Of a stretch of DNA of 64,000 nucleotides, positions 35,290 through 44,644 are shown piece by piece (position 1 is the stretch's first letter; every line of letters starts with the position of its first letter). The stretch covers positions 1 through 64,000 of the forward strand of contig CACZVN010000016.1 of NCBI GenBank assembly GCA_902784615.1, read 5' to 3'. Position numbers and translations under genes: made by a program. The notes below the pieces were generated by a model, which saw only the letters and a program-made list of their open reading frames with translations, did no database searches and was not told the origin of the DNA. The DNA is from an uncultured Prevotellaceae bacterium (GTDB taxonomy: Bacteria > Bacteroidota > Bacteroidia > Bacteroidales > Bacteroidaceae).

Positions 35290-36957
35290 TTATTGATAGA
35301 GATAGCGTTTGATGGATTTCTTTGGCGTCTTCTCAAACTCTTCCTCATAGATTTCTATTTCGGAGATCTTCTCGTAGGCGGGAATCATCTCGTTCAGTCC
35401 GTTGCGGTTCTGCTCCATGATGTTCCTCAGGTCTTCGTCTGAGAAGCCCATGTTCTTCGCCTCATCCATGTCAGGATGTACGAGTGCCACGAGTTTGGTG
35501 TCTCTCTGTACGACAATGCTTTCCATCACCATCGTCATGGAGTTCAGTTTGTCCTCGATCTCCTCAGGATAGATATTCTGACCGTTGGGACCTAAGAGCA
35601 TGTTCTTTGAACGTCCGTTGATGAAGACATTACCATCGGCATCCATGGTGCCAAGGTCTCCCGTGTGGTACCAGCCGTTACGGTCGATGGTCTCTGCCGT
35701 GGCCTCTGGATTCTTATAGTAGCCCAGCATGACATTGAGACCCTTTGTCAGGATCTCACCAGGGATATGACGGGGATCCGGAGAGTCGATCTCTACCTGC
35801 TGATGCAAGGCTGCCCGTCCGCAGGAACCTGGTGCGAAGGTGTGCCAGTCGCTGTAGCAGATGATCGGGGCACATTCCGTAGCACCATAGCCAACGGTAT
35901 AGGGGAAGTCGATACGCTTCAGGAAGTGTTCTACCTCCTGATTCAGGGCAGCACCACCGATGATGACCTCGTACATCTCGCCACCGAAGGCCTTCAGCAC
36001 CTCCTGACAGATCATCTCGCGCACTTTCTTATTGATCACAGGCATCTGAAGCAACAGACGCATGCGGTTGTTCTGGATCTTCGGGAATACCTTCTTGCGG
36101 ATGATCTTCTCGATGATCAGCGGAACGGCGATCACGATGACGGGTTTGATCTCTGCCAGAGCCTGGGCAATGATGGCAGGCGAGGGTACACGGTTCAGGT
36201 AATACACATGACAGCCGTGCAGGAACTCGAAGATAAACTCGAAGGCCATGCCGTACATGTGGGCCATCGGCAGCATGGAGATCACACGGTCGCCAGCCTT
36301 GATCTTCTTACCTAACACATGGCAGGCAAAATCGTAGTTCGACCACAAGGCACGATAGGGCAGCATCACACCTTTCGAGAAACCAGTCGTCCCAGAGGTG
36401 TAGTTGATGACAGCCAGTTCGTCAGGACTCTTCTCCAAGTAGTAGTTGACGTGCTGCTTGCGGAAGTACTTGGGGAACTTCTTGCCATAGAGTTCGTTCA
36501 GGTGCTCACGGGCATAGGTCAGTTTATCCGTACGCGATATCATCAGCGAGTAGTCAGGGTTATTGATGATACCCTCCAGCGTCGGCATGGCCTGTGGGTC
36601 GATGATCGTGGCCACATGGTCTCCTACGAAGAGCAGACGGGCCTCAGAGTGGTTGACGATATTATGTATCTGTTCGGCATTGAACTCATGCAGGATGGGT
36701 ACGGCGATGGCTCCGTAGGTGAGGGTGGCGATGAAGGCCACAGCCCATTGGGAGGAGTTACGTCCGCAGAGGGCTATCTTGTCACCCTGCTGAATCCCGC
36801 TGTTCTCAAAAAGGATGTGTAGTTTCTCTATCTTTCTGGCTACATCATGGAACTGTAGGGTCTGTCCCTTGAAATCAGTCAGCGCATCCTTATCCCAATT
36901 ATTGATAATGCTCTCCTGGATAAGCGCATTAAAGCTCGGTATTTGTTCCATAGGCAA
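35290..36957 (-). CDS. Long-chain acyl-CoA synthetase-like, copy 2
   Basis: AMP-forming acyl ligase. P-loop NYTSGTTGFSKGV near residue 190, the adenine-binding VGYGATECAPIICYS, YHTGDLG near 420, and a C-terminal lysine region. It shares most of its sequence with the next gene upstream (both start FNALIQ/FNAYIQ and end KTPKKSIKRYLYQ), a tandem duplication. No membrane segment. It probably activates fatty acids as CoA or ACP thioesters; substrate not deducible. One base separates it from copy 1. Confidence 0.9.
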   Translation of the reverse strand: MPMEQIPSFNALIQESIINNWDKDALTDFKGQTLQFHDVARKIEKLHILFENSGIQQGDKIALCGRNSSQWAVAFIATLTYGAIAVPILHEFNAEQIHNIVNHSEARLLFVGDHVATIIDPQAMPTLEGIINNPDYSLMISRTDKLTYAREHLNELYGKKFPKYFRKQHVNYYLEKSPDELAVINYTSGTTGFSKGVMLPYRALWSNYDFACHVLGKKIKAGDRVISMLPMAHMYGMAFEFIFEFLHGCHVYYLNRVPSPAIIAQALAEIKPVIVIAVPLIIEKIIRKKVFPKIQNNRMRLLLQMPVINKKVREMICQEVLKAFGGEMYEVIIGGAALNQEVEHFLKRIDFPYTVGYGATECAPIICYSDWHTFAPGSCGRAALHQQVEIDSPDPRHIPGEILTKGLNVMLGYYKNPEATAETIDRNGWYHTGDLGTMDADGNVFINGRSKNMLLGPNGQNIYPEEIEDKLNSMTMVMESIVVQRDTKLVALVHPDMDEAKNMGFSDEDLRNIMEQNRNGLNEMIPAYEKISEIEIYEEEFEKTPKKSIKRYLYQ

Positions 36958-38616
36958 TTAGTTATTCTGATATAGGTAGCGTTTGATACTCTTCTTTGGT
37001 GTCTTGGCAAACTCTTCGTCATGGAGTTCGATAGCGGAGATGCGGCTATAGACGGGCAGTTGGTTGTTCAGTTCCTGACGGTTTTGCTCCATGATCTTCT
37101 CCAACTCTTCCTGGGTGAAGTTAACCACCTCGTCCTTATCAGGATGTACGAGTGCCACAAGTTTGTCTCCCCGCTGTATGACGATGCTCTCCGAGACCAT
37201 CGCCATCGTGTTGAGTTTGTCTTCTATCTCCTCTGGATAGACATTCTGTCCGTTGGCACCAAGTAGCATGTTCTTGATGCGTCCGCGGATAAAGATATGT
37301 CCGCTGGGAGCCATTGTAGCTAAGTCACCCGTATGATACCAGCCGTCTTCATCGATCACGGCCTTCGTGGCCTCGTCGTTATTGTAATAGCCCAGCATCA
37401 GGTTGGTACCCTTGGTGATGATCTCACCAGGGATATGCTCAGGATCACTGGAAGCGATACGAACCTCCATACGATCCACGGGAATACCACAAGATCCACC
37501 TTTGAATATCTTGTGATCACAATAAGAGATCAATGGTGCACACTCCGTCGTACCATATCCCACCGTAATGGGGAAGTTGATGGATAGCAAGAACTCCTCG
37601 ACCTCTTTCGAGAGGGCTGCACCACCGACAATGACCTCGTAGGCACGTCCGCCGAAAGCCTGATAGACCTGTTGGCAGATACGCTCCCTCACCTTTTTGG
37701 AGATGACGGGCATCTGTAACAACAGACGGATGCGGTTGTCCTGTATCTTGGGGAATACTTTCTTGCGGATAATCTTCTCGATGATCAGGGGCACGGTGAC
37801 AACCAGTGTGGGTCTGATATCTGCAAAAGCCTGGGCGATGATGGCGGGCGACGGCAGACGGGTGAGGAAGAACAGATGGCAACCATGACAGAAGCCGAAA
37901 AGGAATTCCACAGCCATTCCGTACATGTGAGCCATCGGAAGGATACTCAGCAGGTTGTCGCCAGGCTTCACCTTATTACCCAGACGACTGATGATAAACT
38001 CCACGTTACCCCAGATGGCACGGTAGGGCAGCATCACACCTTTCGAGAATCCTGTCGTTCCACTGGTATAATTGATTAGTGCCAGTTCCTCGGCCTCGTC
38101 CTTGTAGTAGTTTACATGCTCCTTGCGGAAGGCTCTTGGGAACTTGCTGCCAAACAACATATTTAAATGTTCGCGCGCGTACGTTACCTTTTCTGAGCGT
38201 GAGATCAACAGCGAGAAATCAGGAATGTTGATGATAGCCTCCAGATCAGGCATGGCCTCGGGATCAATGGTCTTGACGGCATAGTCACCAATAAACAATA
38301 ACTTGGCGCCTGAGTGGTTGACAATATTCTGGATCTGCTCACCATTGAATTCATGGAGGATGGGAACAGCCACGGCTCCGTAGGTGAGGGTGGCGATGAA
38401 GGCTACGGCCCAGTGGGCTGAGTTTCGTCCACAGATGGCAATCTTGTCGCCTTTCACAACACCACTGTTCTCAAAGAGGATGTGAACCTTTTCTATTTTT
38501 CGTGCTACATCATGAAACTGTAACGTGATGCCTTGATAGTCGGTTAGTGCATCTTTGTCCCAGTTTTCGATGATAGCCCTTTGAATATACGCATTAAAAC
38601 TGCTGAATGTTTCCAT
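36958..38616 (-). CDS. Long-chain acyl-CoA synthetase-like, copy 1
   Basis: Paralogue of the preceding enzyme with the same motifs (NYTSGTTGFSKGV, VGYGTTECAPLISYC, YHTGDLA, EEIEDKLNTM). It is the first gene of the pair and has the only promoter, which is framed by two inverted repeats (38623-38647, 38664-38688). 552 residues. The two copies differ most in the substrate-binding middle and near the C-terminus, which suggests different acyl preferences. Confidence 0.9.
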   Translation of the reverse strand: METFSSFNAYIQRAIIENWDKDALTDYQGITLQFHDVARKIEKVHILFENSGVVKGDKIAICGRNSAHWAVAFIATLTYGAVAVPILHEFNGEQIQNIVNHSGAKLLFIGDYAVKTIDPEAMPDLEAIINIPDFSLLISRSEKVTYAREHLNMLFGSKFPRAFRKEHVNYYKDEAEELALINYTSGTTGFSKGVMLPYRAIWGNVEFIISRLGNKVKPGDNLLSILPMAHMYGMAVEFLFGFCHGCHLFFLTRLPSPAIIAQAFADIRPTLVVTVPLIIEKIIRKKVFPKIQDNRIRLLLQMPVISKKVRERICQQVYQAFGGRAYEVIVGGAALSKEVEEFLLSINFPITVGYGTTECAPLISYCDHKIFKGGSCGIPVDRMEVRIASSDPEHIPGEIITKGTNLMLGYYNNDEATKAVIDEDGWYHTGDLATMAPSGHIFIRGRIKNMLLGANGQNVYPEEIEDKLNTMAMVSESIVIQRGDKLVALVHPDKDEVVNFTQEELEKIMEQNRQELNNQLPVYSRISAIELHDEEFAKTPKKSIKRYLYQNN

Positions 38617-38622
38617 TGAAAC

Positions 38623-38647
38623 TGCACAATTTTTGAAATTTTGTGCA
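38623..38647. promoter_or_regulatory. Inverted repeat over the transcription start, site 1
   Basis: TGCACAA...TTGTGCA, 25 bp overall with 7-bp arms. It covers the expected start of transcription. Centre at 38635, 41 bp from the centre of site 2. Confidence 0.6.
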
Positions 38648-38676
38648 AAGGTATATCATTTCCTGCACATTTCAAA
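38646..38676 (-). promoter_or_regulatory. Promoter of the acyl-CoA synthetase pair
   Basis: On the minus strand, TTTG (38673-38676) and TACCTTTG (38646-38653) are 19 nt apart. The -33 box is inside inverted repeat site 2. Confidence 0.65.
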
Positions 38677-38688
38677 AAAAAATGTGCA
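38664..38688. promoter_or_regulatory. Inverted repeat over the -33 box, site 2
   Basis: TGCACATTT...AAATGTGCA, 25 bp overall with 9-bp perfect arms. The half-site TGCACA matches site 1. Confidence 0.6.
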
Positions 38689-38742
38689 ATATTTTAGTGT
38701 AGTTAGTAAAAAATAAGAGTTTATTGGAAAAAACGAACAGAT

Positions 38743-39987
38743 TTATTCGTATCTCATAGACTTTGCGGGGTGAATATGAGAGATCAGATAACTCGGAGCA
38801 ATCAGGACGAAGATACAGATGAAAAGCGTGACGGCATCGAGTAATAGAATCAGCGGTATATTCAGTTCCATAGGTGCCTCACTGACGTAATACGTCTGTG
38901 GATCCAGTGAGATAATACCCGTATATTGCTGGATTAGTACAATGCCGATACCGATGATATTGCCCCAGAGCATACCTTGACCGATGATAAAGACGGAAAA
39001 CCAGAGGAATGTGTGACGGACGGTTTTGTTACGGGCTCCGAGCGCTTTCATAATACCGATCATCTGGGTACGTTCAAGGATGATGATGAGCAGTCCGCTG
39101 ATCATTGTAAACCCTGCCACGCAGACCATCAGGGCAAGGATGATCCAGACATTGATGTCCAACAGTTCCAGCCACATAAACACCTGGGGATAGGTTTCGT
39201 AGATGGTACGCGACGTCATCATGTTACCTTTCCCGTCGTGGCTGTGGTTGATGTTGTTGATGAAGGCCTCCTCCGTCTGTGGGAGCAAGTCCAGGTTTTC
39301 TACCGTCGCACCAATGCCGGTACAACTCTCCTTATCCCAACCATTCAGACGGTTAACGGCATATAAATCCGTGAAGCACAGACTCTCGTCGAAACGTGTC
39401 ATATTCGTCTGGTAGATGCCGCTGATCGTAAATTTTCGTGTCTTTACATCATCGGCGATGAAATAGGCAAACACCTTGTCGCCGGCTTTCAACTGCAGTT
39501 TGTCGGCAATCATCTTCGACATCAGCAACTGATAGTGACTGGTAGAGTCACTGAACTGGGGCATCTCACCCTCCACCAGATGTTCCTTCAGGAAAGTGGT
39601 ATTGAACTCAGGACCAACCCCCTTGAAGGCTACACCCAGAAAGTCATCATCTGTCTTCAGTAGCCCTTGTGTGATAGAATAGCGCTCCACATGGTTCACT
39701 CCCTGTATCTGACTGATGGCATCCATCAGACTATCGGTGACGCAGATTGTATAGGGATCGGCATCATTGAAGAGTAGGACATTATGGACCTGGATATGTC
39801 CGCCGAAACCAACTACTTTGTCGCGGATCGTATGCTTGAAGCCTAAGACAACGCTGACGGTTACGATCATCACAGCCAGACCGATGGCCACGCCAATGGT
39901 GGCTATACGGATAGCAGGACGACTTACCATACGCTTGTCGCCCTTGTCACTATAGATTCTTTTTGCTATGAATAGAGGAAAATTCAC
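38743..39987 (-). CDS. LolC/LolE-type lipoprotein-release permease
   Basis: Inner-membrane FtsX-like permease with one N-terminal helix (ATIGVAIGLAVMIVTVSVVL), a large periplasmic MacB-like domain (about 60-265), then three helices (about 275-405) in the usual FtsX arrangement. The N-terminal FIAKRIYSDKGDKRMVSRPA is typical of Bacteroidetes LolC/E. 414 residues. No LolD ATPase is adjacent. The ATG overlaps the aminotransferase stop (39984-39987). Confidence 0.85.
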   Translation of the reverse strand: MNFPLFIAKRIYSDKGDKRMVSRPAIRIATIGVAIGLAVMIVTVSVVLGFKHTIRDKVVGFGGHIQVHNVLLFNDADPYTICVTDSLMDAISQIQGVNHVERYSITQGLLKTDDDFLGVAFKGVGPEFNTTFLKEHLVEGEMPQFSDSTSHYQLLMSKMIADKLQLKAGDKVFAYFIADDVKTRKFTISGIYQTNMTRFDESLCFTDLYAVNRLNGWDKESCTGIGATVENLDLLPQTEEAFINNINHSHDGKGNMMTSRTIYETYPQVFMWLELLDINVWIILALMVCVAGFTMISGLLIIILERTQMIGIMKALGARNKTVRHTFLWFSVFIIGQGMLWGNIIGIGIVLIQQYTGIISLDPQTYYVSEAPMELNIPLILLLDAVTLFICIFVLIAPSYLISHIHPAKSMRYE

Positions 39988-41192
39988 TTTTCTTCGTCAA
40001 CTCTTCCCGGATAGGCCTCCAGTGCTTTTCTCAGCACGACGAGTGCGCGCTCAAGATCTTTCTTCTTCAGCACATAGGCAATACGCACTTGATTGATGCC
40101 TGCACCAGGAGTCGTATAGAAACCAGCGGCGGGTGCCATCATCACCGTCTCGCCCTCATACTCGAACTCAGAAAGACACCAGCGGCAGAATTTCTCCGCG
40201 TCATCCACAGGCAGTTTGGCTACGGTATAGAAAGCACCCATCGGGATGGGGGAATAGACACCGGGAATACGGTTCAGACCGTCGATCAGACACTTACGGC
40301 GCTCCACATACTCGTCATAAACATCGCGATAGTATTCCTCAGGCGCATCCAAAGAAGCTTCTGCCACAATCTGTCCGATGAGGGGTGGTGAGAGTCGGGC
40401 CTGACAGAACTTCATCACGGCCTTTCTTACTTCAACGTTCTTAGTGATGAGGGCACCAATACGGATACCACACTCGGAATAACGCTTCGACACGGAGTCG
40501 ATGAGGATCACGTTCTGCTCGATACCTTCCAGATGACAGGCCGAGATGTAGGGTGAGCCTGTGTAGATATACTCACGATAGACCTCGTCTGAGAAGAGAT
40601 ACAGATCGTATTTCTTCACCAGGTCACGGATCTGGTTCATCTCACGACGCGTATAGAGGTAGCCCGTCGGGTTGTTGGGGTTACAGATCATGATAGCCCG
40701 TGTGCGCTCATTGATCAGCTCCTCAAACTTCTCTACCTTTGGCAGGGAGAAACCTTCCTCGATAGTGGTGGCAATGGTACGGATCTTCGCACCAGCGGAG
40801 ATGGCAAAGGCCATATAGTTGGCGTAGGCAGGCTCCGGAACGATGATTTCGTCGCCAGGATTCAGACAACTGAGGAAGGCGAAGAGCACCGCCTCACTAC
40901 CACCTGATGTGATGATGATATCCTCGGCAGTGACGTTGATATTGTATTTCGCGTAATAATCTACCAGTTTCTCGCGATAGCTCAGGTATCCCTGGGAAGG
41001 TGAATACTCCAGGATATCTCGGTCTATCTGCTTCAGGGCGTCAAGACCCACCTGTGGTGTGGGCAGGTCTGGCTGTCCAATATTCAGGTGATACACCTTT
41101 GTCCCTCTTTTCTTAGCGGCTGCGGCCAGAGGTGCGAGTTTCCTAATCGGAGACTCGGGCATTTCCAGGCCACGGACTGATATTTCAGGCAT
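39984..41192 (-). CDS. Class I/II aminotransferase
   Basis: PLP-dependent aminotransferase of the aspartate type. Seen: MICNPNNPTGYLYTRREM, SDEVYREYIY, and the PLP lysine in DSVSKRYSECGIRIG. ATG 41192 (MPEISVRGLEMPES) is chosen because it sits 30 nt below a TACCTTTG box; the upstream 14 codons overlap the promoter. 402 residues. Amino donor not deducible. Confidence 0.92.
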   Translation of the reverse strand: MPEISVRGLEMPESPIRKLAPLAAAAKKRGTKVYHLNIGQPDLPTPQVGLDALKQIDRDILEYSPSQGYLSYREKLVDYYAKYNINVTAEDIIITSGGSEAVLFAFLSCLNPGDEIIVPEPAYANYMAFAISAGAKIRTIATTIEEGFSLPKVEKFEELINERTRAIMICNPNNPTGYLYTRREMNQIRDLVKKYDLYLFSDEVYREYIYTGSPYISACHLEGIEQNVILIDSVSKRYSECGIRIGALITKNVEVRKAVMKFCQARLSPPLIGQIVAEASLDAPEEYYRDVYDEYVERRKCLIDGLNRIPGVYSPIPMGAFYTVAKLPVDDAEKFCRWCLSEFEYEGETVMMAPAAGFYTTPGAGINQVRIAYVLKKKDLERALVVLRKALEAYPGRVDEEK

Positions 41193-41222
41193 CTTTCTGT
41201 ACTTTATATAAAAAAATCGGTG

Positions 41223-41230
41223 CAAAGGTA
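41223..41230 (-). promoter_or_regulatory. -7 box for the aminotransferase-permease pair
   Basis: TACCTTTG on the minus strand. Confidence 0.55.
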
Positions 41231-41270
41231 ACACAAATTATCGTAAATCTGTGCAATCTCTGCCCAAAAA

Positions 41271-41302
41271 TTTGTGTTTCTCAGAATTTATGTGTACTTT
41301 TG
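41271..41302 (+). promoter_or_regulatory. Promoter of the pseudokinase operon
   Basis: TTTG (41271-41274) and TACTTTTG (41295-41302), spacing 20 nt. It is divergent from the aminotransferase promoter. Confidence 0.65.
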
Positions 41303-41335
41303 CCCAACAAAATCAATCAAAATACAAACGTAACG

Positions 41336-42670
41336 ATGAATTTTGAGGAACTGATAGAGACACGTGATGCCCGTAAGACGACTAAGGTTCGCCTGCCGTA
41401 TGGTTATTTCTACAAGAGACTGATAGACGGAAAGTACTCCAATTTCGTGGAGTTTCACGACGAGGTGGCTGATAATATCTTCTTTCAGAAGAGCGTGAAG
41501 GAGGAGTACGAAGCCCTTGCTGGTATCGATCAAAAGGAACAACTCCATTTCATGCCCAACGAGGGGGATGACGGTATTTATGCCATAGCCGTTGAGGTAG
41601 GCCACTATATTACCGTGGAACAACTATTGCATGATGATCCCGCTATCGTGGCCAGAGGTGAATTCATCAAGACCACATTGAGGGATCTGATGGCTTTCAC
41701 GAGTTATCTGAACGAACAAGGGATTTATCATGTGTGCTTTGCCCCTTCCAACATCCTGCTTCGTAAGAATGACCAGGCGGTCAGACTCCTATGCCACGGA
41801 TCTTTCTACACGAAACTGGATCAGGATGTGCTGTACGACGGTGTGGAGGAATTTGTGGCTCCAGAGGTGTTCAACGGCGGTACTATTGACAGTCGTACTG
41901 ATGTCTATTCCCTTGGAAAGTTCATCTCCTATATCTACGAATCCTCTGGTCTGCCCCTCGAGTTGAAGAGGGTGGTGGAGAAAGCGACGGCAGAAAATCC
42001 CGAAGACCGCTATGATTCTGTGGAGACCATGAGGAAGATGATCGCCAATCTCACAAAAGCACGTCGTACAGGTGTGACGGTTGTTGCGGCCATAGCCATT
42101 GCTTTGGCCGTCGTAGGTCTCTTCTTCTACCTGCTTCCCAGTCCAGAGGTGGTGGAGTATGTAAAACCTGTCGATGAACCGATTCCTGATGAGATGGTAG
42201 AGGAGGACCCGGATATGTTGTTGGGCATCGGAGCAGATGCCGACTCTGCTACGATTGCCCATATCGTGGAACTTCAAAAGAGGAGAAAGGACTCGTTGGG
42301 TATGAGTCCGGGTAAGATGCGTGAATACAATGCCAAGGCCGAGGCGATCTTCCGTAAACAGTTCACGAAAGCAGCCGATGCCATTATATCCGATGTCTAT
42401 AATACCAACCAGATGAATGCGTCGGAGCAGAGTTTTAACGCCAAGAGCAGAACAATGACTGAACGACTGTCTAAACTTCAGGACGAATTGTGCAAATCGA
42501 CGACACTCAGTCGTGATCGTGCCTCTGGCATCGCCTCCCAGGTGATTGAGCAATTGACGGAGAAAAAGAAGGCCGAGATGGATAAGGACTATTATGGTGT
42601 CAAGAAGCAAAAAGAAGAACAGGAGGCTGAAGCCAAGAAAAGTCAGGAAGAAGCCAAGAAAAATGAATAA
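41336..42670 (+). CDS. Membrane-anchored Ser/Thr pseudokinase
   Basis: Protein-kinase fold (about 1-240), one membrane helix (about 247-267, VVAAIAIALAVVGLFFYLL), then a ~175-residue periplasmic, charged, coiled-coil-prone tail ending EAEAKKSQEEAKKNE. The C-lobe is recognisable: HVCFAPSNILL (132-142) aligns with HRDLKPSNILL, LLCHGSF with the DFG strand, VAPEVF with APE, and DVYSLGKFISY with subdomain IX. The catalytic Asp, the following Lys and the Asp of DFG are all replaced, and no glycine-rich loop is visible. I infer no phosphotransfer. ATG 41336 fits the promoter. 444 residues. Confidence 0.8.
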   Translation: MNFEELIETRDARKTTKVRLPYGYFYKRLIDGKYSNFVEFHDEVADNIFFQKSVKEEYEALAGIDQKEQLHFMPNEGDDGIYAIAVEVGHYITVEQLLHDDPAIVARGEFIKTTLRDLMAFTSYLNEQGIYHVCFAPSNILLRKNDQAVRLLCHGSFYTKLDQDVLYDGVEEFVAPEVFNGGTIDSRTDVYSLGKFISYIYESSGLPLELKRVVEKATAENPEDRYDSVETMRKMIANLTKARRTGVTVVAAIAIALAVVGLFFYLLPSPEVVEYVKPVDEPIPDEMVEEDPDMLLGIGADADSATIAHIVELQKRRKDSLGMSPGKMREYNAKAEAIFRKQFTKAADAIISDVYNTNQMNASEQSFNAKSRTMTERLSKLQDELCKSTTLSRDRASGIASQVIEQLTEKKKAEMDKDYYGVKKQKEEQEAEAKKSQEEAKKNE

Positions 42671-42687
42671 TAACAATTAATACACAC

Positions 42688-43170
42688 ATGAGAAGCAGAA
42701 CAGCTATTTGGTTTGAGTGCAAGATCCGCTATGAGAAGGTCATGGAGGATGGCTTGCAGAAGAAAGTAAACGAGAGTTATGTGGTCGATGCCCTCAGTTT
42801 CAGTGAGGCCGAGGAGCGCATCATCGAGGAGATGTCCTCATACATCAGTGGTGAGTTCGATGTGGCCGATATCAAGAAGGCCGCCTATAAGGAGATATTC
42901 TTCTCCGACGATGAGATGGCCGATAAGTGGTATAAGGCTAAGCTCCAGTTTATCACCATCGATGAAAAGACCGCGAAGGAGAAACGCAACACCGTAACCT
43001 ATCTGGTGCAGGCAGGTTCTTTCAATGGTGCCGTGAAGAACATCGAGGAGGTGATGGGTGGCACGATGATCGACTATGTCATCGCCTCTGTTGCTGAGAC
43101 GGCGCTGATGGATGTCTTCGAGTACGCGAAGACGAAAAAAGACGACAAACAAGAATACGAGCAACAGTGA
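42688..43170 (+). CDS. DUF4494 protein
   Basis: Small soluble protein of the Bacteroidetes DUF4494 family. The N-terminal stretch RTAIWFECKIRYEK followed by VNESYVVDALSFSEAEERI is characteristic. 160 residues, function unknown. It is 17 bp after the pseudokinase gene, and its TGA overlaps the ATG of the YggS gene. Confidence 0.82.
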   Translation: MRSRTAIWFECKIRYEKVMEDGLQKKVNESYVVDALSFSEAEERIIEEMSSYISGEFDVADIKKAAYKEIFFSDDEMADKWYKAKLQFITIDEKTAKEKRNTVTYLVQAGSFNGAVKNIEEVMGGTMIDYVIASVAETALMDVFEYAKTKKDDKQEYEQQ

Positions 43171-43844
43171 TGGACTACGACGTTAAAGGTCATTTACATC
43201 AGATACTCGACACATTGCCACAGGGCGTCCGCCTTGTGGCAATTTCCAAGTATCACCCTAATGAGTATATTGAGGCTGCCTACGAAGAAGGGCATCGCGT
43301 CTTCGGTGAGAGCCACGAACAGGAACTGCGCCTGAAACACGAATCATTGCCCAAGGATATCGAGTGGCATTTTATTGGCCACTTACAGACGAACAAGGTG
43401 AAGTATATTGCACCGTATGTATCTATGATCGAGGCCGTTGATTCGCTGAAGCTCCTGAAAGAGATTAATCGTCAGGCGGAGAAATGCGGACGCGTTATCA
43501 AGGTGTTGTTGGAACTCCATATAGCAGAGGAAGCCACGAAGTACGGTCTGACGCTTGACGCCTGTCGTGAACTCCTTGAGGGGGATGAATGGCGCGAGAT
43601 GAAGCATGTGCAGATCTGTGGTCTGATGATGATGGCCTCCTTTGTGGATGACAAAGAACAGATTCGTCGCGAGATGCAGACGGCTGCCGATTTCTTCGAT
43701 GAAGTGAAAGGAAAATACTTTACTGATAACGAGGCTTTCTGCGAACGTTCCTGGGGTATGAGCGACGACTATCCTATCGCTCTGGAGACCCGTTCAACGA
43801 TGGTTCGCATTGGCACATCTATTTTCGGTCCGCGCGTCTATTGA
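43170..43844 (+). CDS. YggS/PROSC PLP-homeostasis protein
   Basis: Single-domain PLP-binding barrel that buffers pyridoxal phosphate. PLP lysine in RLVAISKYHPNEY near residue 25, HFIGHLQTNKVKYI, and the C-terminal TMVRIGTSIFG. 224 residues. ATG 43170 shares its A with the upstream TGA. The 3' end overlaps the convergent ferredoxin gene by 26 bp. Confidence 0.93.
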   Translation: MDYDVKGHLHQILDTLPQGVRLVAISKYHPNEYIEAAYEEGHRVFGESHEQELRLKHESLPKDIEWHFIGHLQTNKVKYIAPYVSMIEAVDSLKLLKEINRQAEKCGRVIKVLLELHIAEEATKYGLTLDACRELLEGDEWREMKHVQICGLMMMASFVDDKEQIRREMQTAADFFDEVKGKYFTDNEAFCERSWGMSDDYPIALETRSTMVRIGTSIFGPRVY

Positions 43845-44631
43845 AGTAATACTGATCCCGTTTCCTGGTAATCTTACCGTAGTTCACGGCATGAACGGGA
43901 CAGTAATGATAACAGGCCAGGCAACAGGTACACTTTCCGTTATGAAGCCATACGGGAGGTGTACCTTTGATGTTATCCACAGGACAGACCTTCGCGCACT
44001 TGCCGCAATGGATGCAGACGTCCGCATCCACTGTGAACTTCTTGTCGGTGATCATCCGCTTGTTGAAGTAGCCACCGATCACGTAGGAATAGAGGCGGGG
44101 AGTGGCACCTTTTTCCAGTTCCTCGATGCCCCGCTTGCGATCTTTCAGGATACTGATAATATGGTGCAGTTGTCGCTGGGCGTTTTCTATCTTCCAGCGT
44201 TCCTTATCCTCAGGATCAGTCTTCATAAACGGCAGACAGACGTACGATTCTGGCATAATCACTGAGAACAGCGTCTCTGCCTGTAGGGGCTGGCCGTCCT
44301 CTTTACGCAGTGTCGTGTTGGCAGCCAGTTCCTTATTCAGAATGGTCATCGCTTCGCCCATATTGTCGCCACAGGTGGTCAGTGCCCAGCAGAATGTCTG
44401 GTTGCTGAGTTTGTCGAAGCATAACCGCTCAATAAACTCTCGAACGATCCTTGGTGGTTGCCAGCCATGCGTGGGAAAACAGAAGCCAAGCCGCTCGTCG
44501 TCTTTCAGAGCGAACTCATAGCGTCCCTCCCTGATGAGGTTAGGGATATAGAGCAGTTCCTCGCCGAGGGCTTTGGCGATTTCCGTTGCCACCCAGCGGG
44601 TGTTACCTGTGCCTGAGAAATAGAATATCAT
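43819..44631 (-). CDS. EFR1-family flavodoxin-ferredoxin protein
   Basis: N-terminal flavodoxin-like domain (MIFYFSGTGNTRWVATEI for FMN phosphate) of about 165 residues and a C-terminal 2[4Fe-4S] ferredoxin domain (CIHCGKCAKVCP and CTCCLACYHYCP). Cytoplasmic electron carrier. 270 residues, family-typical. Its reductase and acceptor are unknown. Confidence 0.92.
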   Translation of the reverse strand: MIFYFSGTGNTRWVATEIAKALGEELLYIPNLIREGRYEFALKDDERLGFCFPTHGWQPPRIVREFIERLCFDKLSNQTFCWALTTCGDNMGEAMTILNKELAANTTLRKEDGQPLQAETLFSVIMPESYVCLPFMKTDPEDKERWKIENAQRQLHHIISILKDRKRGIEELEKGATPRLYSYVIGGYFNKRMITDKKFTVDADVCIHCGKCAKVCPVDNIKGTPPVWLHNGKCTCCLACYHYCPVHAVNYGKITRKRDQYYFNRRADRK

Positions 44632-44644
44632 GCTGTATGCTCTT

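Noticed and set aside
41789-42676. 295-codon frame antisense to the pseudokinase
   Set aside because: Starts with a low-complexity Leu/Phe run that is the reverse of the Lys/Glu-rich coiled coil.
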